Source: Bacillus sp. FJAT-14578
GTDB lineage: Bacteria; Bacillota; Bacilli; Bacillales; Bacillaceae_H
Direction: 5' to 3'
Assembly: GCF_000504165.1 (NCBI RefSeq)
Contig: NZ_AYSE01000001.1
Span: 310,001-374,000 of the forward strand
Length of the DNA stretch: 64,000 bases
Made by a program: the position numbers and the translations under genes. A model generated the notes under the pieces. That model saw nothing but the letters and a program-made list of their open reading frames with translations, was not told where the DNA came from and searched no databases. Shown piece by piece: positions 53,327 through 63,410 of this stretch. Every line of letters begins with the position of its first letter. Position 1 is the stretch's first letter.

Positions 53327-53685
53327 ATATTGATACCGCTGATTGATTTAACACATCCGCTCCATTAACATTGAAATCTAAAGATACCTTCGATGAAAAG
53401 ATTTCCTGACGCAATAAACGAGCTTTTTTATTTATCCATTTCTCTTTTAATAAAACTTCCATTTTTTGTATACATTCGACTATATTCGACAAATATATAA
53501 ATAATGCGTTGGCTTACCTCGACAGCTTGCATATTTTGATACCGTTTTTTTACCTCTCATATAGAGAGTAAAGGTCCAAATTAGACAACGCAGCTTTCAC
53601 TTCGTCTACTTGCCATAACTTCCAATGTTTATACCATTATATAAAAGAATTGTTGTGTTTAAGCCGCAGGAAGGAGTATTTTACA

Positions 53686-54177
53686 TTGGCACACAAAGCA
53701 GAAAAAACCATTTTAATTTCTTCTTGGATTATTACCGCTTTATTGTTAATTCGATTTGTACCAAAGGATAGGATTCGTCATGCACAAGTACCCTTCCTTT
53801 TTAACCAGATGATAACCTGGTTTTTCGGATTGCTTGTAGTAGAGAAAGGATTGATTGAATATCCATATCGACTTTTATTTAAAAAATCGAATAAGTCTAG
53901 TTTCACTTTTGAATATTTTATTTACCCGTCCCTAGCCGTTTTCTTCAACCTTTATTATCCTGAAAAAAGAAATATGTTCATAAAAACTCTATACTACTTT
54001 GTCCACATTTCACTCATTATTGTTTGTGAAGTAATTGCTGTTAAGTATACTAAACTGATTAGATACAAAAAATGGAATTGGTATTGGAGCTTTATCACGG
54101 TTTGGATCACCTATTACATATCTCATTTACACTATAGATATTTTTTTAAAAATGAATTTCCGAAAGATAATGTATAA
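53686..54177 (+). CDS. CBO0543-type membrane protein
   Basis: 163 residues from TTG 53686, nine bases after GGAAGGAG (the frame opens 12 codons earlier). Five hydrophobic segments with the family-like FLFNQMITWFFGLLVVEKGL and EYPYRLLFKKSNKSSFTFEY. Multipass proteins of this kind are common in spore formers; function unknown. Its 3' hairpin (GCGATT/AATCGC, 54178-54195) with T-run is a terminator. Confidence 0.65.
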   Translation: MAHKAEKTILISSWIITALLLIRFVPKDRIRHAQVPFLFNQMITWFFGLLVVEKGLIEYPYRLLFKKSNKSSFTFEYFIYPSLAVFFNLYYPEKRNMFIKTLYYFVHISLIIVCEVIAVKYTKLIRYKKWNWYWSFITVWITYYISHLHYRYFFKNEFPKDNV

Positions 54178-54314
54178 AGCGATTAAAAATAATCGCTTTT
54201 TTATTTTTTAGAATGAAGCATGCATTTTCCGACTAGGAATCTGCAAGACAGCAAAGCGGCCATTGTTAAACTAAGATTATACATAAAAAATCCCCGCTCC
54301 AGTATGAGCAATAA

Positions 54315-54539
54315 CTATTTTGCTTTTTTATACAAGCTGTGTATCTCCAATACTTCTTTTTGCTTTTGACCTCTCGTAAATAAGTAGTTATTTTTGTACG
54401 CAGAATACAATGATATCATTCCGAATATGACCATGGATATCCACTCAATTGTTGTTTTAGGTATGTTGTAACCGAAATAAGCAAACATTGAAGCTACTAA
54501 CGCTACCATACGTGTGATGCTTGGCAAATCGACCCTCAT
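54315..54539 (-). CDS. Holin-like small membrane protein
   Basis: 74 residues from ATG 54539 (GGGGTGAATCAA upstream). Two short helices (ITRMVALVASMFAYFGYNI; IEWISMVIFGMISLYSAYKN) and a charged tail (RGQKQKEVLEI), the shape and size of phage SPP1-type holins. A truncated amidase lies 1.7 kb away, which supports a prophage origin. Confidence 0.6.
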   Translation of the reverse strand: MRVDLPSITRMVALVASMFAYFGYNIPKTTIEWISMVIFGMISLYSAYKNNYLFTRGQKQKEVLEIHSLYKKAK

Positions 54540-54657
54540 TTGATTCACCCCTTTAAACTTTCTCGATATGTAACACCCTTTATAACTTAAAGCCTGCCAC
54601 CTCCCATATGTCTATTCATTCGACAAATCCGAGTAGTGACAGGCACCATTTTTGATT

Positions 54658-55053
54658 TTAATCACTTCCTCCCCCTGAATCACTACCAGCAGAACTATCA
54701 AAATCATAATTATGATCACGATCGTCATGATCATAATTATGAACATCACTTTTTGTTTTTGCCGCATCCATCATCAATACAATTGCACTAGCTATGTGCA
54801 TAACCATTCCCAAGAAAGGAATCCATGCGAGAACAGAAGTAACAATGCCTAAGATACTACCATGTGTCTTTTCATTCTCCTTAATTGCAATAATAAGTGT
54901 AACAACGTGTAAAATGGCCATTAACAATAAGGGCGTCCAAAGTAGAGACATAACAATCGTACCACCTAAAATCGGGATGCCTAAGAGTGCTTCAAGTCCA
55001 CCTGAAACCCATTTTAAGATTGTTGATGTTTTCGTTGTTCTTGATGTTTCCAA
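54658..55053 (-). CDS. Membrane protein with His/Asp-rich tail (131 aa)
   Basis: TTG 55053 after AGGAGGGG. Three hydrophobic helices (ALLGIPILGGTIVMSLLWTP, LLLMAILHVVTLIIA, ILGIVTSVLAWIPFLGMVMH) precede a tail of His/Asp/Asn (NYDHDDRDHNYDFDSS) and a GSDSGGGSD end. The tail DNA (about 54703-54742) is a palindrome, CATAATTATGATCA inverted. Function not known. Confidence 0.6.
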   Translation of the reverse strand: METSRTTKTSTILKWVSGGLEALLGIPILGGTIVMSLLWTPLLLMAILHVVTLIIAIKENEKTHGSILGIVTSVLAWIPFLGMVMHIASAIVLMMDAAKTKSDVHNYDHDDRDHNYDFDSSAGSDSGGGSD

Positions 55054-55157
55054 TCTTACCCCTCCTACATAGAATTATTGTTCTAATACATTCTATTTAC
55101 AGAGAAAAGAATTTATTTGTCTATAAGTCAGTAAATGTATTTAATACATTGACTGGG

Positions 55158-55240
55158 TCAAACTCCCTTCTTCATACCACGCTGACGACATTCTCTGATG
55201 AACTCAAAGTTCTTTACCGTGCTTTTGTATAAATTAAAGA
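55158..55240 (-). pseudogene. Truncated copy of the 57-aa zinc-finger gene
   Basis: Reads KSTVKNFEFIRECRQRGMKK before a stop, parallel to NSTAKNFEFIRECRQCGMKK of the gene at 55731-55904, but with Cys changed to Arg and the N-terminal half missing. Confidence 0.75.
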
Positions 55241-55466
55241 TTGTCAAATATTTATGTGTAGATAGGAGCATATGAAAGAGAATCTGAATACACTAATTAG
55301 CGTAACCGCAAATCTTTTAGATATCGCAAATCCAGATCCCATGGCATTTACCCCCTTGTCCCCTACTATTCATTATTAGGGGATTTGTCTATTTTTTTGA
55401 CATAACCTTAACAAATTCTTATTTTTTACATACCTTATTATTAGTAATCAGAAAGGGGGATTCATT

Positions 55467-55616
55467 ATGTTTGGATTTGGAGGCGGCTATGGCGGCTATG
55501 GTGGCGGATGCGGTTATGGTGGTAGTTATGGCGGATGCGGTTACGGTGGCGGATTTGCCTTAATCGTTGTATTATTTATTCTTCTCATCATCATTGGAGC
55601 AGTTTGCTGGAATTAA
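55467..55616 (+). CDS. YjcZ-family sporulation protein (49 aa)
   Basis: AAAGGGGGATTC precedes ATG 55467. Gly/Tyr-rich N-terminus ([18 protein letters not shown]) and a C-terminal hydrophobic helix [19 protein letters not shown], the signature of the YjcZ/SscA small sporulation proteins. It is probably expressed in the spore and helps coat or germination assembly; that role is by family only. Confidence 0.88.
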   Translation: MFGFGGGYGGYGGGCGYGGSYGGCGYGGGFALIVVLFILLIIIGAVCWN

Positions 55617-55698
55617 AGATAAGACACAAGTCAGAAGAAAATCTGAAAGACGATGAATCTTGTGGATAAAACAGACAATCCGTATTAAATTCATAAAA

Positions 55699-55725
55699 AA
55701 GCCCCTCTCAAAAAAGGGGCTCTTC
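55699..55725. terminator. Hairpin terminator
   Basis: AGCCCCT and AGGGGCT around a short A-rich loop, T/A tracts both sides, between the YjcZ-type gene and the convergent zinc-finger gene. Confidence 0.8.
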
Positions 55726-55730
55726 TTATG

Positions 55731-55904
55731 TCAAATCCTCTTCTTCATACCACATTGCCGGCACTCCCGAATAAATTCAAAGTTCTTTGCCGTACTGTTA
55801 AACAGTGCATGATTACAGGTGTCGCAGCACCCGCCGATTTTATCCGGTAAATCTTTATAATCATAAACCTTTGTTAAATCAATTTTTTGCGTACTTATCC
55901 TCAC
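55731..55904 (-). CDS. Small zinc-finger protein (57 aa)
   Basis: GTG 55904, ten bases after GAGGTG. It reads QKIDLTKVYDYKDLPDKIGG, then CCDTCNH and ECRQCGMKK, giving a CxxC...CxxC zinc knuckle. A truncated relative lies at 55158-55240, so the segment has been duplicated. Function unknown; size and setting suit a phage-derived regulator. Confidence 0.6.
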   Translation of the reverse strand: MRISTQKIDLTKVYDYKDLPDKIGGCCDTCNHALFNSTAKNFEFIRECRQCGMKKRI

Positions 55905-56024
55905 TCATGATCCACACCTCGTTTTAATTCTGCTTTTCTATAATAGCAGAAACCTTAGTCAAAGATTATTTGTATTTTTTCCGCTAAGTGGCAAGTATAG
56001 AAGTGAACCAAAAGGAGGAAACAA

Positions 56025-56201
56025 ATGGAAACTAGTATGAGCGTTGATGAAGTTGTGAACCAAATTTCTGAATTAGTACAAAAGGAAGGTAAGTCCCCTC
56101 GGAAGAAGGAGGTGAAAAAATCCAATCCAGAGCTAATGAAAAACGCATTGTATTATTTTCCTAACTGGGAAGCTGCAATAGAGCAAAGTATTAATGCTTA
56201 A
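56025..56201 (+). CDS. Small protein with a homing-endonuclease-associated repeat (58 aa)
   Basis: AAAAGGAGGAAACAA before ATG 56025. The segment GKSPRKKEVKKSNPELMKNA then LYYFPNWEAAIEQ fits the HNH-associated repeat unit (P-x-x-KEV...NP-L...A...FP/G-W-AAIE). A single repeat is too small for a nuclease, so it is a DNA-binding module or a fragment. Terminated by a hairpin near 56222-56257. Confidence 0.6.
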   Translation: METSMSVDEVVNQISELVQKEGKSPRKKEVKKSNPELMKNALYYFPNWEAAIEQSINA

Positions 56202-56253
56202 CCTTAGATAATACATAATAGGCCCTCACTCCATATAGGAGCAAGGGCTATTT

Positions 56254-56703
56254 TTATGCTTCTTTGATGTATACCCACCAACCAAATGCCTGTTTGACTT
56301 TCTTTTTATATTCTTCTGCTGTTGCAGCACTAGGCCATGTGCCTGTTACAATCCTTTTGTCTTCCACACGGGAATACTTAGCTAGCTCAGGAAAAGCCTC
56401 GTCAAACTCGACAATCCTTTTTTCGGCTAGTTCCTCGGTATTAAATAATCCCGTTTCTAAGCGCCAATTTTGTGGAGGTTGTGTATCTATATATATCACG
56501 CCTGCTACCTCCTTTTTAATACTAGGATTCGTCCATTCTAAAACAGATTGTTTCAAATCAGCCATGCGGAAGTTTCGTCCCGGACATAGTGTGGATGCTC
56601 CCGGCATTTTTTTGTGTTCGATAATGTCATTGATGCTTAGATCGTATTCTCTGATGAGCTGAGCAATTAACCATCCTCCAGCCTCTACTTGATTGTCCGT
56701 CAT
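56254..56703 (-). pseudogene. 3' part of a phage N-acetylmuramoyl-L-alanine amidase
   Basis: The first 45 residues (GGWLIAQLIREYDLSINDII, HKKMPGASTLCPGRNF) are the end of an amidase_2 catalytic domain including the CPG segment and a conserved His; the rest is a SPOR-like domain (WRLETGLFNTEELAEKRIVE, TGTWPSAATAEEYKKKVKQA). The N-terminal catalytic half with the zinc ligands is missing. With the holin-like gene it marks a decayed prophage. Confidence 0.7.
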
Positions 56704-56802
56704 TTTTTGCTAACTATATGAACTACGCTTCCTCTTCGGAGAAAAAATAACGGATGTGGTCAAAATGTGGTCAACGGTGAATTTCACCTGATACTTAAAC
56801 GT

Positions 56803-56850
56803 AAAAAAGAAGCCTCGGTATGACTGCAAATGCAGTCGTACCAAGACTTC
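56803..56850 (-). terminator. glnA terminator
   Basis: GAAGTCTTGGTACGACTGC and its partner GCAGTCATACCGAGGCTTC pair around ATTT and are followed by TTTTTT on the minus strand. Confidence 0.93.
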
Positions 56851-56857
56851 GGTCTTA

Positions 56858-58192
56858 TTAATACATTGACATGTATTGCTCGCGCTCCCAAGGGTGAACT
56901 TGTGTGCGGAACATATCCCACTCGATTTCTTTCGCTTCTACAAAGTGTTCAAAGATGTGCTGACCTAATGCAGAAACAATTACTTCACTTGATTTCAAGT
57001 GGTCTAATGCCGCTGCTAAAGTGGCTGGTAAATCAACGATGCCGGCTGCTTCGCGCTCTGGCTTCGTCATAACATAAATATTGCGGTCAATTGGTTTTGG
57101 AGCCGCTAATTTATTTTTAATTCCATCAAGACCTGCTGCCAGCAATACCGCTAATGCTAAGTATGGGTTAGCCGCCGGGTCAACGCTGCGCACTTCAACA
57201 CGTGTGCTCAATCCACGGGAAGCCGGGATACGAATTAACGGGCTGCGGTTACGTGCAGACCATGCTACATAACAAGGAGCCTCATAACCTGGTACTAAAC
57301 GTTTATAAGAGTTTACTGTTGGATTCGTGATAGCTGTAAAGCTTGTCGCATGTTTTAAAATACCTGCGATAAAGTGTTTAGCCTCTTCACTTAATTCCAA
57401 GTCGCCTTTTTCATCATAAAATGCATTTTTACCATTTGTAAATAATGATAAGTTGCAGTGCATACCAGAACCGTTTACACCGAACAATGGTTTTGGCATG
57501 AATGTCGCATGCAATCCGTGCTTACGCGCAATGGTTTTTACAACTAGCTTAAACGTTTGGATGTCATCACAAGCTCTTAATGCATTCGCATATTTAAAGT
57601 CAATTTCGTGTTGACCAGGTGCTACCTCGTGGTGGGAAGCTTCGATTTCAAAGCCCATTTCTTCAAGCTCTAATACGATATCACGACGGCAGTTTTCCCC
57701 TAAGTCTGTCGGCGCTAAATCGAAGTAACCGCCTTTATCGTTTAATTCCAATGTCGGTTCGCCCTTTTCATCCAACTTGAACAAGAAGAACTCCGGCTCT
57801 GGCCCTAAGTTGAAGTCTGTGAATCCTAACGCTTCCATCTCTTTTAACATGCGTTTTAAGTTGTTGCGCGGATCCCCTTCAAATGGCGTGCCATCAGCAT
57901 TATAAATATCGCAAATAAAGCGGGCTACTTTTCCTTTTTCGGAAGTCCAAGGGAAAATAACGAATGTATCAAGATCCGGGAACAAGTACATATCAGACTC
58001 TTCAATACGTACAAAACCTTCAATAGAAGAACCGTCAAACATCATTTTGTTATCAAGCGCTTTTTCTAATTGGCTTACTGGAATTTCTACGTTTTTAATT
58101 GTACCTAAAATGTCCGTAAATTGGAGACGAATGTATTTTACATTCTCCTCTTGAACGATTTTTACAATATCGTCTTTCGTGTACTTTGCCAT
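56858..58192 (-). CDS. glnA: Glutamine synthetase, type I-alpha
   Basis: 444 residues, the length of the Gram-positive I-alpha class without adenylylation site. Landmarks: [50 protein letters not shown] and the C-terminal EREQYMSMY. Makes glutamine from glutamate, ammonia and ATP, and in Bacillus its feedback-inhibited form controls GlnR and TnrA. Cotranscribed with glnR. Confidence 0.98.
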   Translation of the reverse strand: MAKYTKDDIVKIVQEENVKYIRLQFTDILGTIKNVEIPVSQLEKALDNKMMFDGSSIEGFVRIEESDMYLFPDLDTFVIFPWTSEKGKVARFICDIYNADGTPFEGDPRNNLKRMLKEMEALGFTDFNLGPEPEFFLFKLDEKGEPTLELNDKGGYFDLAPTDLGENCRRDIVLELEEMGFEIEASHHEVAPGQHEIDFKYANALRACDDIQTFKLVVKTIARKHGLHATFMPKPLFGVNGSGMHCNLSLFTNGKNAFYDEKGDLELSEEAKHFIAGILKHATSFTAITNPTVNSYKRLVPGYEAPCYVAWSARNRSPLIRIPASRGLSTRVEVRSVDPAANPYLALAVLLAAGLDGIKNKLAAPKPIDRNIYVMTKPEREAAGIVDLPATLAAALDHLKSSEVIVSALGQHIFEHFVEAKEIEWDMFRTQVHPWEREQYMSMY

Positions 58193-58262
58193 CGTTTTGT
58201 CCTCCCCTTAATCAATTCAAATATATTGATTAGTATACTCCCATTTGAAGCATACATATATC

Positions 58263-58664
58263 CTAATGAAAAAATCTAGAGATATCTCCTTGATTTAAAG
58301 CGGCGCGATTGAAGCGTCCTGCCTGCATCAACTCTGCACGAAGAAGTTTGCGCAGTTCTTCGTCAGAAAGTTCTTTGTTGTTCTCTTTGATAGGCTCATT
58401 TGGAAGAATGTTACCCTCTTCTTCTTTAACTTGGAATATTTTCCTGATTCCTGCCAAGTTTACGCCTTGTTCGATTAAATTTCTAATCTCTAATAGTTTA
58501 TCTACATCATTGAAAGAAAACAAACGTCGGTTGCTCTCTGTTCTTGCGGGAGCAATCAACTCATTTTCTTCGTAGTAGCGAATCTGACGAGCGGATAACT
58601 CGGTTAATTGCATGACAATACCGATTGGAAATAACGGCATATTACGTCTAATATTGTCACCCAT
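58263..58664 (-). CDS. glnR: Nitrogen repressor GlnR (MerR family)
   Basis: 133 residues: MerR-type winged helix ([40 protein letters not shown]) and a C-terminal regulatory tail ([20 protein letters not shown]) through which feedback-inhibited glutamine synthetase activates DNA binding. GAAGGAGG before ATG 58664. Two GlnR boxes lie upstream. Confidence 0.96.
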   Translation of the reverse strand: MGDNIRRNMPLFPIGIVMQLTELSARQIRYYEENELIAPARTESNRRLFSFNDVDKLLEIRNLIEQGVNLAGIRKIFQVKEEEGNILPNEPIKENNKELSDEELRKLLRAELMQAGRFNRAALNQGDISRFFH

Positions 58665-58694
58665 CTCTGTTCCTCCTTCGCTTAACTTATTTTC

Positions 58695-58745
58695 ATTTTA
58701 TTCCATGTTAGGTTTTCTGTCAATAAAACGTTATGTTTTCTTACA
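58695..58745 (-). promoter_or_regulatory. glnRA promoter with two GlnR boxes
   Basis: Minus strand TGTAAGAAAACATAACG (58729-58745) and TGACAGAAAACCTAACA (58706-58722) match TGTNA-N7-TNACA with one and one mismatches, as in B. subtilis glnRA. The second overlaps a TTGACA -35 (58718-58723), 17 bases before TAAAAT (-10). Confidence 0.88.
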
Positions 58746-58804
58746 TATTTTTCTTTCATACGAAACGTGATTTTTTATAAAGGAAACTTCCATCAGTGGG
58801 GGTC

Positions 58805-60091
58805 TTACTGCCCGTTAATGCGGGATAAACGAATCAACCGGTTTTCGATTAAACGATCAATCGCTGAACAAATGGCGACTTTTACATGCGCGTATGTTAA
58901 GCCACCTTGAACGTAAGCTACATACGGCGGGCGAATAGGCCCATCTGCTGTCAGTTCAAGACTGGCTCCTTGAACAAATGTCCCTGCCGCCATAATGACA
59001 TCATCTTCATATCCTGGCATATAGGCCGGGTACGCCGTCACATGTGAATTGACGGGAGAAGCATATTGAATCGCCTGGCAAAATGTGACCATTTTGTCAC
59101 GGTCATCAAACTGAACGGATTGAATTAAGTCTGTTCGCTTATCATTCCATTTCGGTTCCGTATTCAAGCCGATTCTCTCCAGCATGGCTGATGTAAAGAC
59201 CGCTCCCTTTAAAGCCTGGCCCACAACATGAGGAGCCAAGAAAAATCCCTGGTACATTTCTTGTAAACTGTAGAGGGTAGCCCCTGCTTCAGCTCCGATT
59301 CCTGGAGTCGTCATACGATAAGAACAGGCTTCCACTAACTCTTTCTTCCCCGCTATATACCCACCGATTTTCGCTAAGCCGCCCCCCGGGTTTTTAATGA
59401 GCGAACCAGCCATTAAATCAGCTCCTACGTGAGTGGGCTCCTCCACTTCCACAAACTCCCCGTAGCAGTTGTCGACGAACACAACCACATCGGGTTTAAT
59501 GGACTTGACGAATTGAATCATATCTGCAATTTCTGCTACCGTATAGGACGGACGAACCCCATATCCCTTCGAACGCTGGATTCCGATCATTTTTGTATGT
59601 TCATGAATCGCTGCCCTTACGGCTTCGTAATCCACTCGCCCTTGCTTCGTTAAATCGACTGCACGATAACTAATATTGAACTCACGCAGCGACCCCACAC
59701 CCGATCCGCGAATGCCCACAATTTCTTCTAATGTATCGTACGGCTTTCCCGTAATATAAAGCAACTCGTCACCCGGGCGCAGAACGCCAAACAATGAGAT
59801 TCCGATGGCATGCGTCCCTGAAATGATTTGAGGGCGAACAAGGCAGCTCTCTGCTCCAAATACATCAGCATACACCTTCTCAAGAGTATCGCGCCCCGCA
59901 TCATCATATCCGTATCCGGTAGAAGGATTAAAATGTGAATCGCTTACCTTGTTTTGCTGAAAACTTTTGAGCACACGAAATTGATTGGTTTCGATTACTT
60001 CATCAATTTGATCATGTACACCTTTAATTTGCATTTGCACTTCTTTAGCTACGGCTGCAATGGCTTCCCCGTTTTTTAACTGGTCAAACAT
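58805..60091 (-). CDS. ynbB: Methionine gamma-lyase/aluminium-resistance family PLP enzyme YnbB
   Basis: 428 residues; fold-type I PLP enzyme with SGTHAIGISLFG, VDNCYGEFVE and Lys in SLIKNPGGGLAKIGGYIAG. The family (B. subtilis YnbB) is annotated as aluminium resistance protein but biochemically groups with Cys/Met-metabolism enzymes; substrate uncertain. It is 12 bases after hflX, one operon. Confidence 0.9.
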   Translation of the reverse strand: MFDQLKNGEAIAAVAKEVQMQIKGVHDQIDEVIETNQFRVLKSFQQNKVSDSHFNPSTGYGYDDAGRDTLEKVYADVFGAESCLVRPQIISGTHAIGISLFGVLRPGDELLYITGKPYDTLEEIVGIRGSGVGSLREFNISYRAVDLTKQGRVDYEAVRAAIHEHTKMIGIQRSKGYGVRPSYTVAEIADMIQFVKSIKPDVVVFVDNCYGEFVEVEEPTHVGADLMAGSLIKNPGGGLAKIGGYIAGKKELVEACSYRMTTPGIGAEAGATLYSLQEMYQGFFLAPHVVGQALKGAVFTSAMLERIGLNTEPKWNDKRTDLIQSVQFDDRDKMVTFCQAIQYASPVNSHVTAYPAYMPGYEDDVIMAAGTFVQGASLELTADGPIRPPYVAYVQGGLTYAHVKVAICSAIDRLIENRLIRLSRINGQ

Positions 60092-60103
60092 GTTATATCT
60101 CCT

Positions 60104-61366
60104 TTAATTGTCATACTCTCTTAGCTGCGAAAAAATCGGATGGTTCTCATCGACATACCCTTGGCACACATAAAGGTTTTTTTCTTCATCGAATTGAATG
60201 AAATCAATAATAGTCTCACCCTTTAAGGCAGCGAGCAATTTTCCCTCATCGGCTGGAACGAGTAAATCGTAACGTTCCATATTTTGCTTCATATAATGTT
60301 CAAGCGTCATTCCGAGTTTCTTTAAATCCATACTTTTTAACGCGCTCATGGAAAGCGACTGGTTCGTTGTCGGCACAAAGTCGGCATGTTGAATATCTTG
60401 TTTATTGTAAACCGTAAGCATCGGCGTCGACGACACTTCCAATTCATCCAAAAGCTTGTGAACCGTTTTTTCGTGATTGAAGTAATCTTGATTTCCTGAA
60501 TCAACGACATGCAAGATAAAATCGGCTTCTCTTACTTCTTCCAAAGTCGAGCGGAATGCCGCAACAAGAGTGGTCGGCAAATCTTGAATAAAACCGACGG
60601 TGTCTGTCAGCAATACGTGATAGCCGCATGGGAGCACATATTTTCTTGTCGTCGGATCTAGAGTGGCAAACAGCTGATTTTCCTCATATATTCCTGCAGC
60701 CGTCAAGCGATTAAACAAAGTGGATTTCCCCGCATTCGTATATCCCACAATTGCCACCTGGAACGTGTAATTTCGCTTTCGGCGCTCACGATAGCGTTCA
60801 CGGTGCTGGACAATTGTTTTCAGCTGATTTTTAATTTCATCCACACGGCGGCGGATGTGGCGGCGATCGCTTTCCAGCTTCGTCTCACCGGGCCCTCTCG
60901 TTCCGATTCCGCCTCCGAGACGCGAAAGCGCTGTTCCTTGTCCGACTAATCGCGGCAATAAATACTCCAGCTGAGCCAGCTCGACTTGCAGCTTCCCTTC
61001 TCTTGTTTGGGCACGCTGTGCAAAAATGTCCAATATGAGCTGAGTACGATCAATGATGCGAGCCTCCAATTTATCTGATAGGTTTCGAATCTGACTCGGT
61101 GATAGCTCGTCATTAAAAATAATGAGGTCAGGTTCAAGCTCTTCTTCCAATTGAATAAGTTCTTCTACCTTTCCTTTTCCGATATATGTAGAAGGATGAA
61201 CCCTGTCACGCTTTTGCGACGTCCTGACAAGCACTTCCGCCTGGGCCGTTTCGGTTAAAGACGCTAGTTCATCCATTGAATATTCAAACCGCAAATCGTC
61301 AAGCTGATTCAATTGACACCCTACTAAAATGGCTGTTTCTTTTTCTTTTTTCAGTTCAATGACCAA
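60104..61366 (-). CDS. hflX: GTPase HflX (YnbA)
   Basis: 420 residues: HflX N-terminal domain ([20 protein letters not shown]), a Gly-rich linker [19 protein letters not shown] and a GTPase domain with G1 [10 protein letters not shown]3 DTVGFI and G4 YNKQD. HflX splits stalled or heat-damaged ribosomes. TTG start 61366 after AAGGAAGG. Confidence 0.95.
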   Translation of the reverse strand: MVIELKKEKETAILVGCQLNQLDDLRFEYSMDELASLTETAQAEVLVRTSQKRDRVHPSTYIGKGKVEELIQLEEELEPDLIIFNDELSPSQIRNLSDKLEARIIDRTQLILDIFAQRAQTREGKLQVELAQLEYLLPRLVGQGTALSRLGGGIGTRGPGETKLESDRRHIRRRVDEIKNQLKTIVQHRERYRERRKRNYTFQVAIVGYTNAGKSTLFNRLTAAGIYEENQLFATLDPTTRKYVLPCGYHVLLTDTVGFIQDLPTTLVAAFRSTLEEVREADFILHVVDSGNQDYFNHEKTVHKLLDELEVSSTPMLTVYNKQDIQHADFVPTTNQSLSMSALKSMDLKKLGMTLEHYMKQNMERYDLLVPADEGKLLAALKGETIIDFIQFDEEKNLYVCQGYVDENHPIFSQLREYDN

Positions 61367-61551
61367 ATAAAATTCCTTCCTTTACTATAAGAGTGGCAAA
61401 CTATCCCTATCATACCAAAAAGAAAATGAATTCTCCACAAACGTTTAGTTCTGCGGGCTTTTTTCCTGAAAAAAAAGATTGAAATTCATGCATAATCTCT
61501 TTAAAATTTGAGATGGTTTACATATATTATTCGACATAAGGGGTATGAGCC

Positions 61552-62175
61552 ATGACTTGGGATGTTTTGAGCATCATTGGAACGATTGCTTTTGCTGTCA
61601 GCGGCGCCATTGTTGCGATGGAAGAGGAATATGATATTTTGGGAGTGTATATACTCGGGATCGTAACTGCATTTGGAGGCGGAGCTATTCGAAATGTATT
61701 GATTGGGGTACCAATTTCTGCTCTTTGGGAACAAGAATTATTATTTCAAATTGCCATCTTATCGATGACAGCCGTTTTTTTGTTTCCGAATAATTTATTG
61801 AAGCATTGGAAAAAATGGGGGAATTTTTTCGATGCCATCGGGTTAGCAGCTTTCGCCGTTCAAGGTGCATTGTTCGCTGCTAAAATGGGGCTTCCTTTAA
61901 GTGCAGCCATTGTGGCGGCAGTGCTCACTGGAAGCGGCGGCGGAATGATTCGCGATGTGCTGGCAGGGCGAAAACCAACTGTGTTAAAAGAAGAGATTTA
62001 TGCCGTATGGGCGATTATTGCAGGGGCGGCAGTAGGACTAGGAATCGTGAAATCCCCGTTTGAACTGTATTCTCTCTGCGTCGTCATTGTGGTGCTGCGC
62101 ATGTGTTCATATATGTATAATTGGAGTCTGCCAATTAAATCACTCGGTGTTAACAAAAGAAATACTTCTCTATAA
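61552..62175 (+). CDS. TRIC-type trimeric cation channel family protein
   Basis: 207 residues, seven hydrophobic segments in two internally similar halves (AFAVSGAIVAMEEEYDILGV...FGGGAIRNVLIG; AFAVQGALFAAKMGLPLSAA...TGSGGGMIRDVLAG). The paired GGG-x-IRNV/GGGMIRDV loops are the UPF0126/TRIC signature. Transport probably of K+ or similar cation. Resembles B. subtilis YvgT. Confidence 0.9.
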   Translation: MTWDVLSIIGTIAFAVSGAIVAMEEEYDILGVYILGIVTAFGGGAIRNVLIGVPISALWEQELLFQIAILSMTAVFLFPNNLLKHWKKWGNFFDAIGLAAFAVQGALFAAKMGLPLSAAIVAAVLTGSGGGMIRDVLAGRKPTVLKEEIYAVWAIIAGAAVGLGIVKSPFELYSLCVVIVVLRMCSYMYNWSLPIKSLGVNKRNTSL

Positions 62176-62180
62176 AAAAT

Positions 62181-62228
62181 AGGGACATATCGGATGGGGG
62201 ATTCCCCTTCGACATGTCCCCGCTTTTT
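62181..62228. terminator. Bidirectional terminator
   Basis: GGGGACATGTCG-type arm: GGGACATATCGGATGGGG pairs with CCCCTTCGACATGTCCC, followed by TTTTTTT. Confidence 0.85.
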
Positions 62229-63197
62229 TTAATTCGATTTCCCAAACGAGTCGCCTAAGATTAAATCAATGCTTTTAATGACAAGCAAATCTTCTCTCCT
62301 ATAAGATTCGTTCATGAGCAAACGCATCGCCTGAGTCCGAATCCCCTTCTCGATGATGTTTCGGATATATCGCCCATTGCTGAATGTAAAAGGCATTTGG
62401 TTTTTAACCATGGTAAGGTGATCACGCAGTTTCCACTCCGCTTCTTTTGACAGAGCATACTCTCTTTCTTTTAGCATAAGCCCAGAAATTTCCATAAGCT
62501 GATTGACCGTATAATCAGGAAAATCAATGACAAGGGGAAACCGTGACTGCAGGCCTGGATTCAAAGATAAAAATTGATCCATTTCCCTTGAGTAGCCAGC
62601 TAATATTAAAACAAATTCATTCCCTTTATCTTCCATATGTTTGACAAGTGTATCAATCGCCTCTTTGCCAAAATCCTTTTCCCCGCCTCTTGCCAGCGAA
62701 TATGCTTCATCGATAAATAAAATGCCGCCTAATGCCTTTTTAATAAGATCTCTCGTTTTTTGCGCCGTATGGCCAATATATTCGCCTACCAGGTCTGCAC
62801 GCTCGGCCTCAATTAAATGGCCTTTTGAGAGGACATTCATGTTAAAAAACAGCTTTCCCAACAACCGTGCGACCGTTGTTTTTCCAGTACCCGGATTGCC
62901 TTTGAACATCATATGCAACACTTGCTTTCCTGTTTTCAACCCTTCCTCTTCCCGCTTTTTATTCACATACAGCCAGGCATAAATTTCCCGTATCGTCTTC
63001 TTCATTTCTTCTAGTCCAACGAGTGTACTCAACTCTTTTTCAATTTCCTTGAGGGCTTCATGCTGAATGGACTCTTCCTTTTTTATCGAAGAGGAAACGA
63101 TGGTCGTCGATATCTTTTTTTCCTTTTTACTTTCATTATTGAGGACGATATTGATTTGCCCGTTGTTTTTTAACGTAATGGGCCGTTCCAAAAGCAT
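62229..63197 (-). CDS. spoVK: Stage V sporulation protein K (AAA+ ATPase)
   Basis: 322 residues of the CbxX/CfqX AAA+ family: Walker A KGNPGTGKTT, Walker B GILFIDEAYSLARGGE, sensor-1 FVLILAGY, arginine finger NPGLQSRFP. SpoVK is needed for late spore maturation. Sits between the TRIC gene and hfq as in Bacillus. Confidence 0.94.
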   Translation of the reverse strand: MLLERPITLKNNGQINIVLNNESKKEKKISTTIVSSSIKKEESIQHEALKEIEKELSTLVGLEEMKKTIREIYAWLYVNKKREEEGLKTGKQVLHMMFKGNPGTGKTTVARLLGKLFFNMNVLSKGHLIEAERADLVGEYIGHTAQKTRDLIKKALGGILFIDEAYSLARGGEKDFGKEAIDTLVKHMEDKGNEFVLILAGYSREMDQFLSLNPGLQSRFPLVIDFPDYTVNQLMEISGLMLKEREYALSKEAEWKLRDHLTMVKNQMPFTFSNGRYIRNIIEKGIRTQAMRLLMNESYRREDLLVIKSIDLILGDSFGKSN

Positions 63198-63363
63198 TCA
63201 CCTCTCATTCTCCTACTATCCTTCTATACGTCAGGTGAAAGTCGCTGCGGATGATTCACTGATCTATTGAACTCTTTTACATCAAGGGGGAATTTAACCA
63301 TAGGTTATCTTTACATTGTATGATAAAAGGATTCATGGATATGTATAAGAATGTTCCAGAACC

Positions 63364-63405
63364 AAAAAAAGGATCTCGCATATTGGACGGGATCCTTTTT
63401 GTATC
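63364..63405. terminator. hfq downstream terminator
   Basis: AAAAAAAGGATC and GATCCTTTTT arms around about 18 bases, just after the hfq stop on the minus strand. Confidence 0.8.
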
Positions 63406-63410
63406 GCTTT

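Noticed and set aside
54700..54742. Palindrome CATAATTATGATCA considered as an operator
   Set aside because: It encodes the His/Asp tail of the 131-aa protein; repeated codons explain the symmetry.
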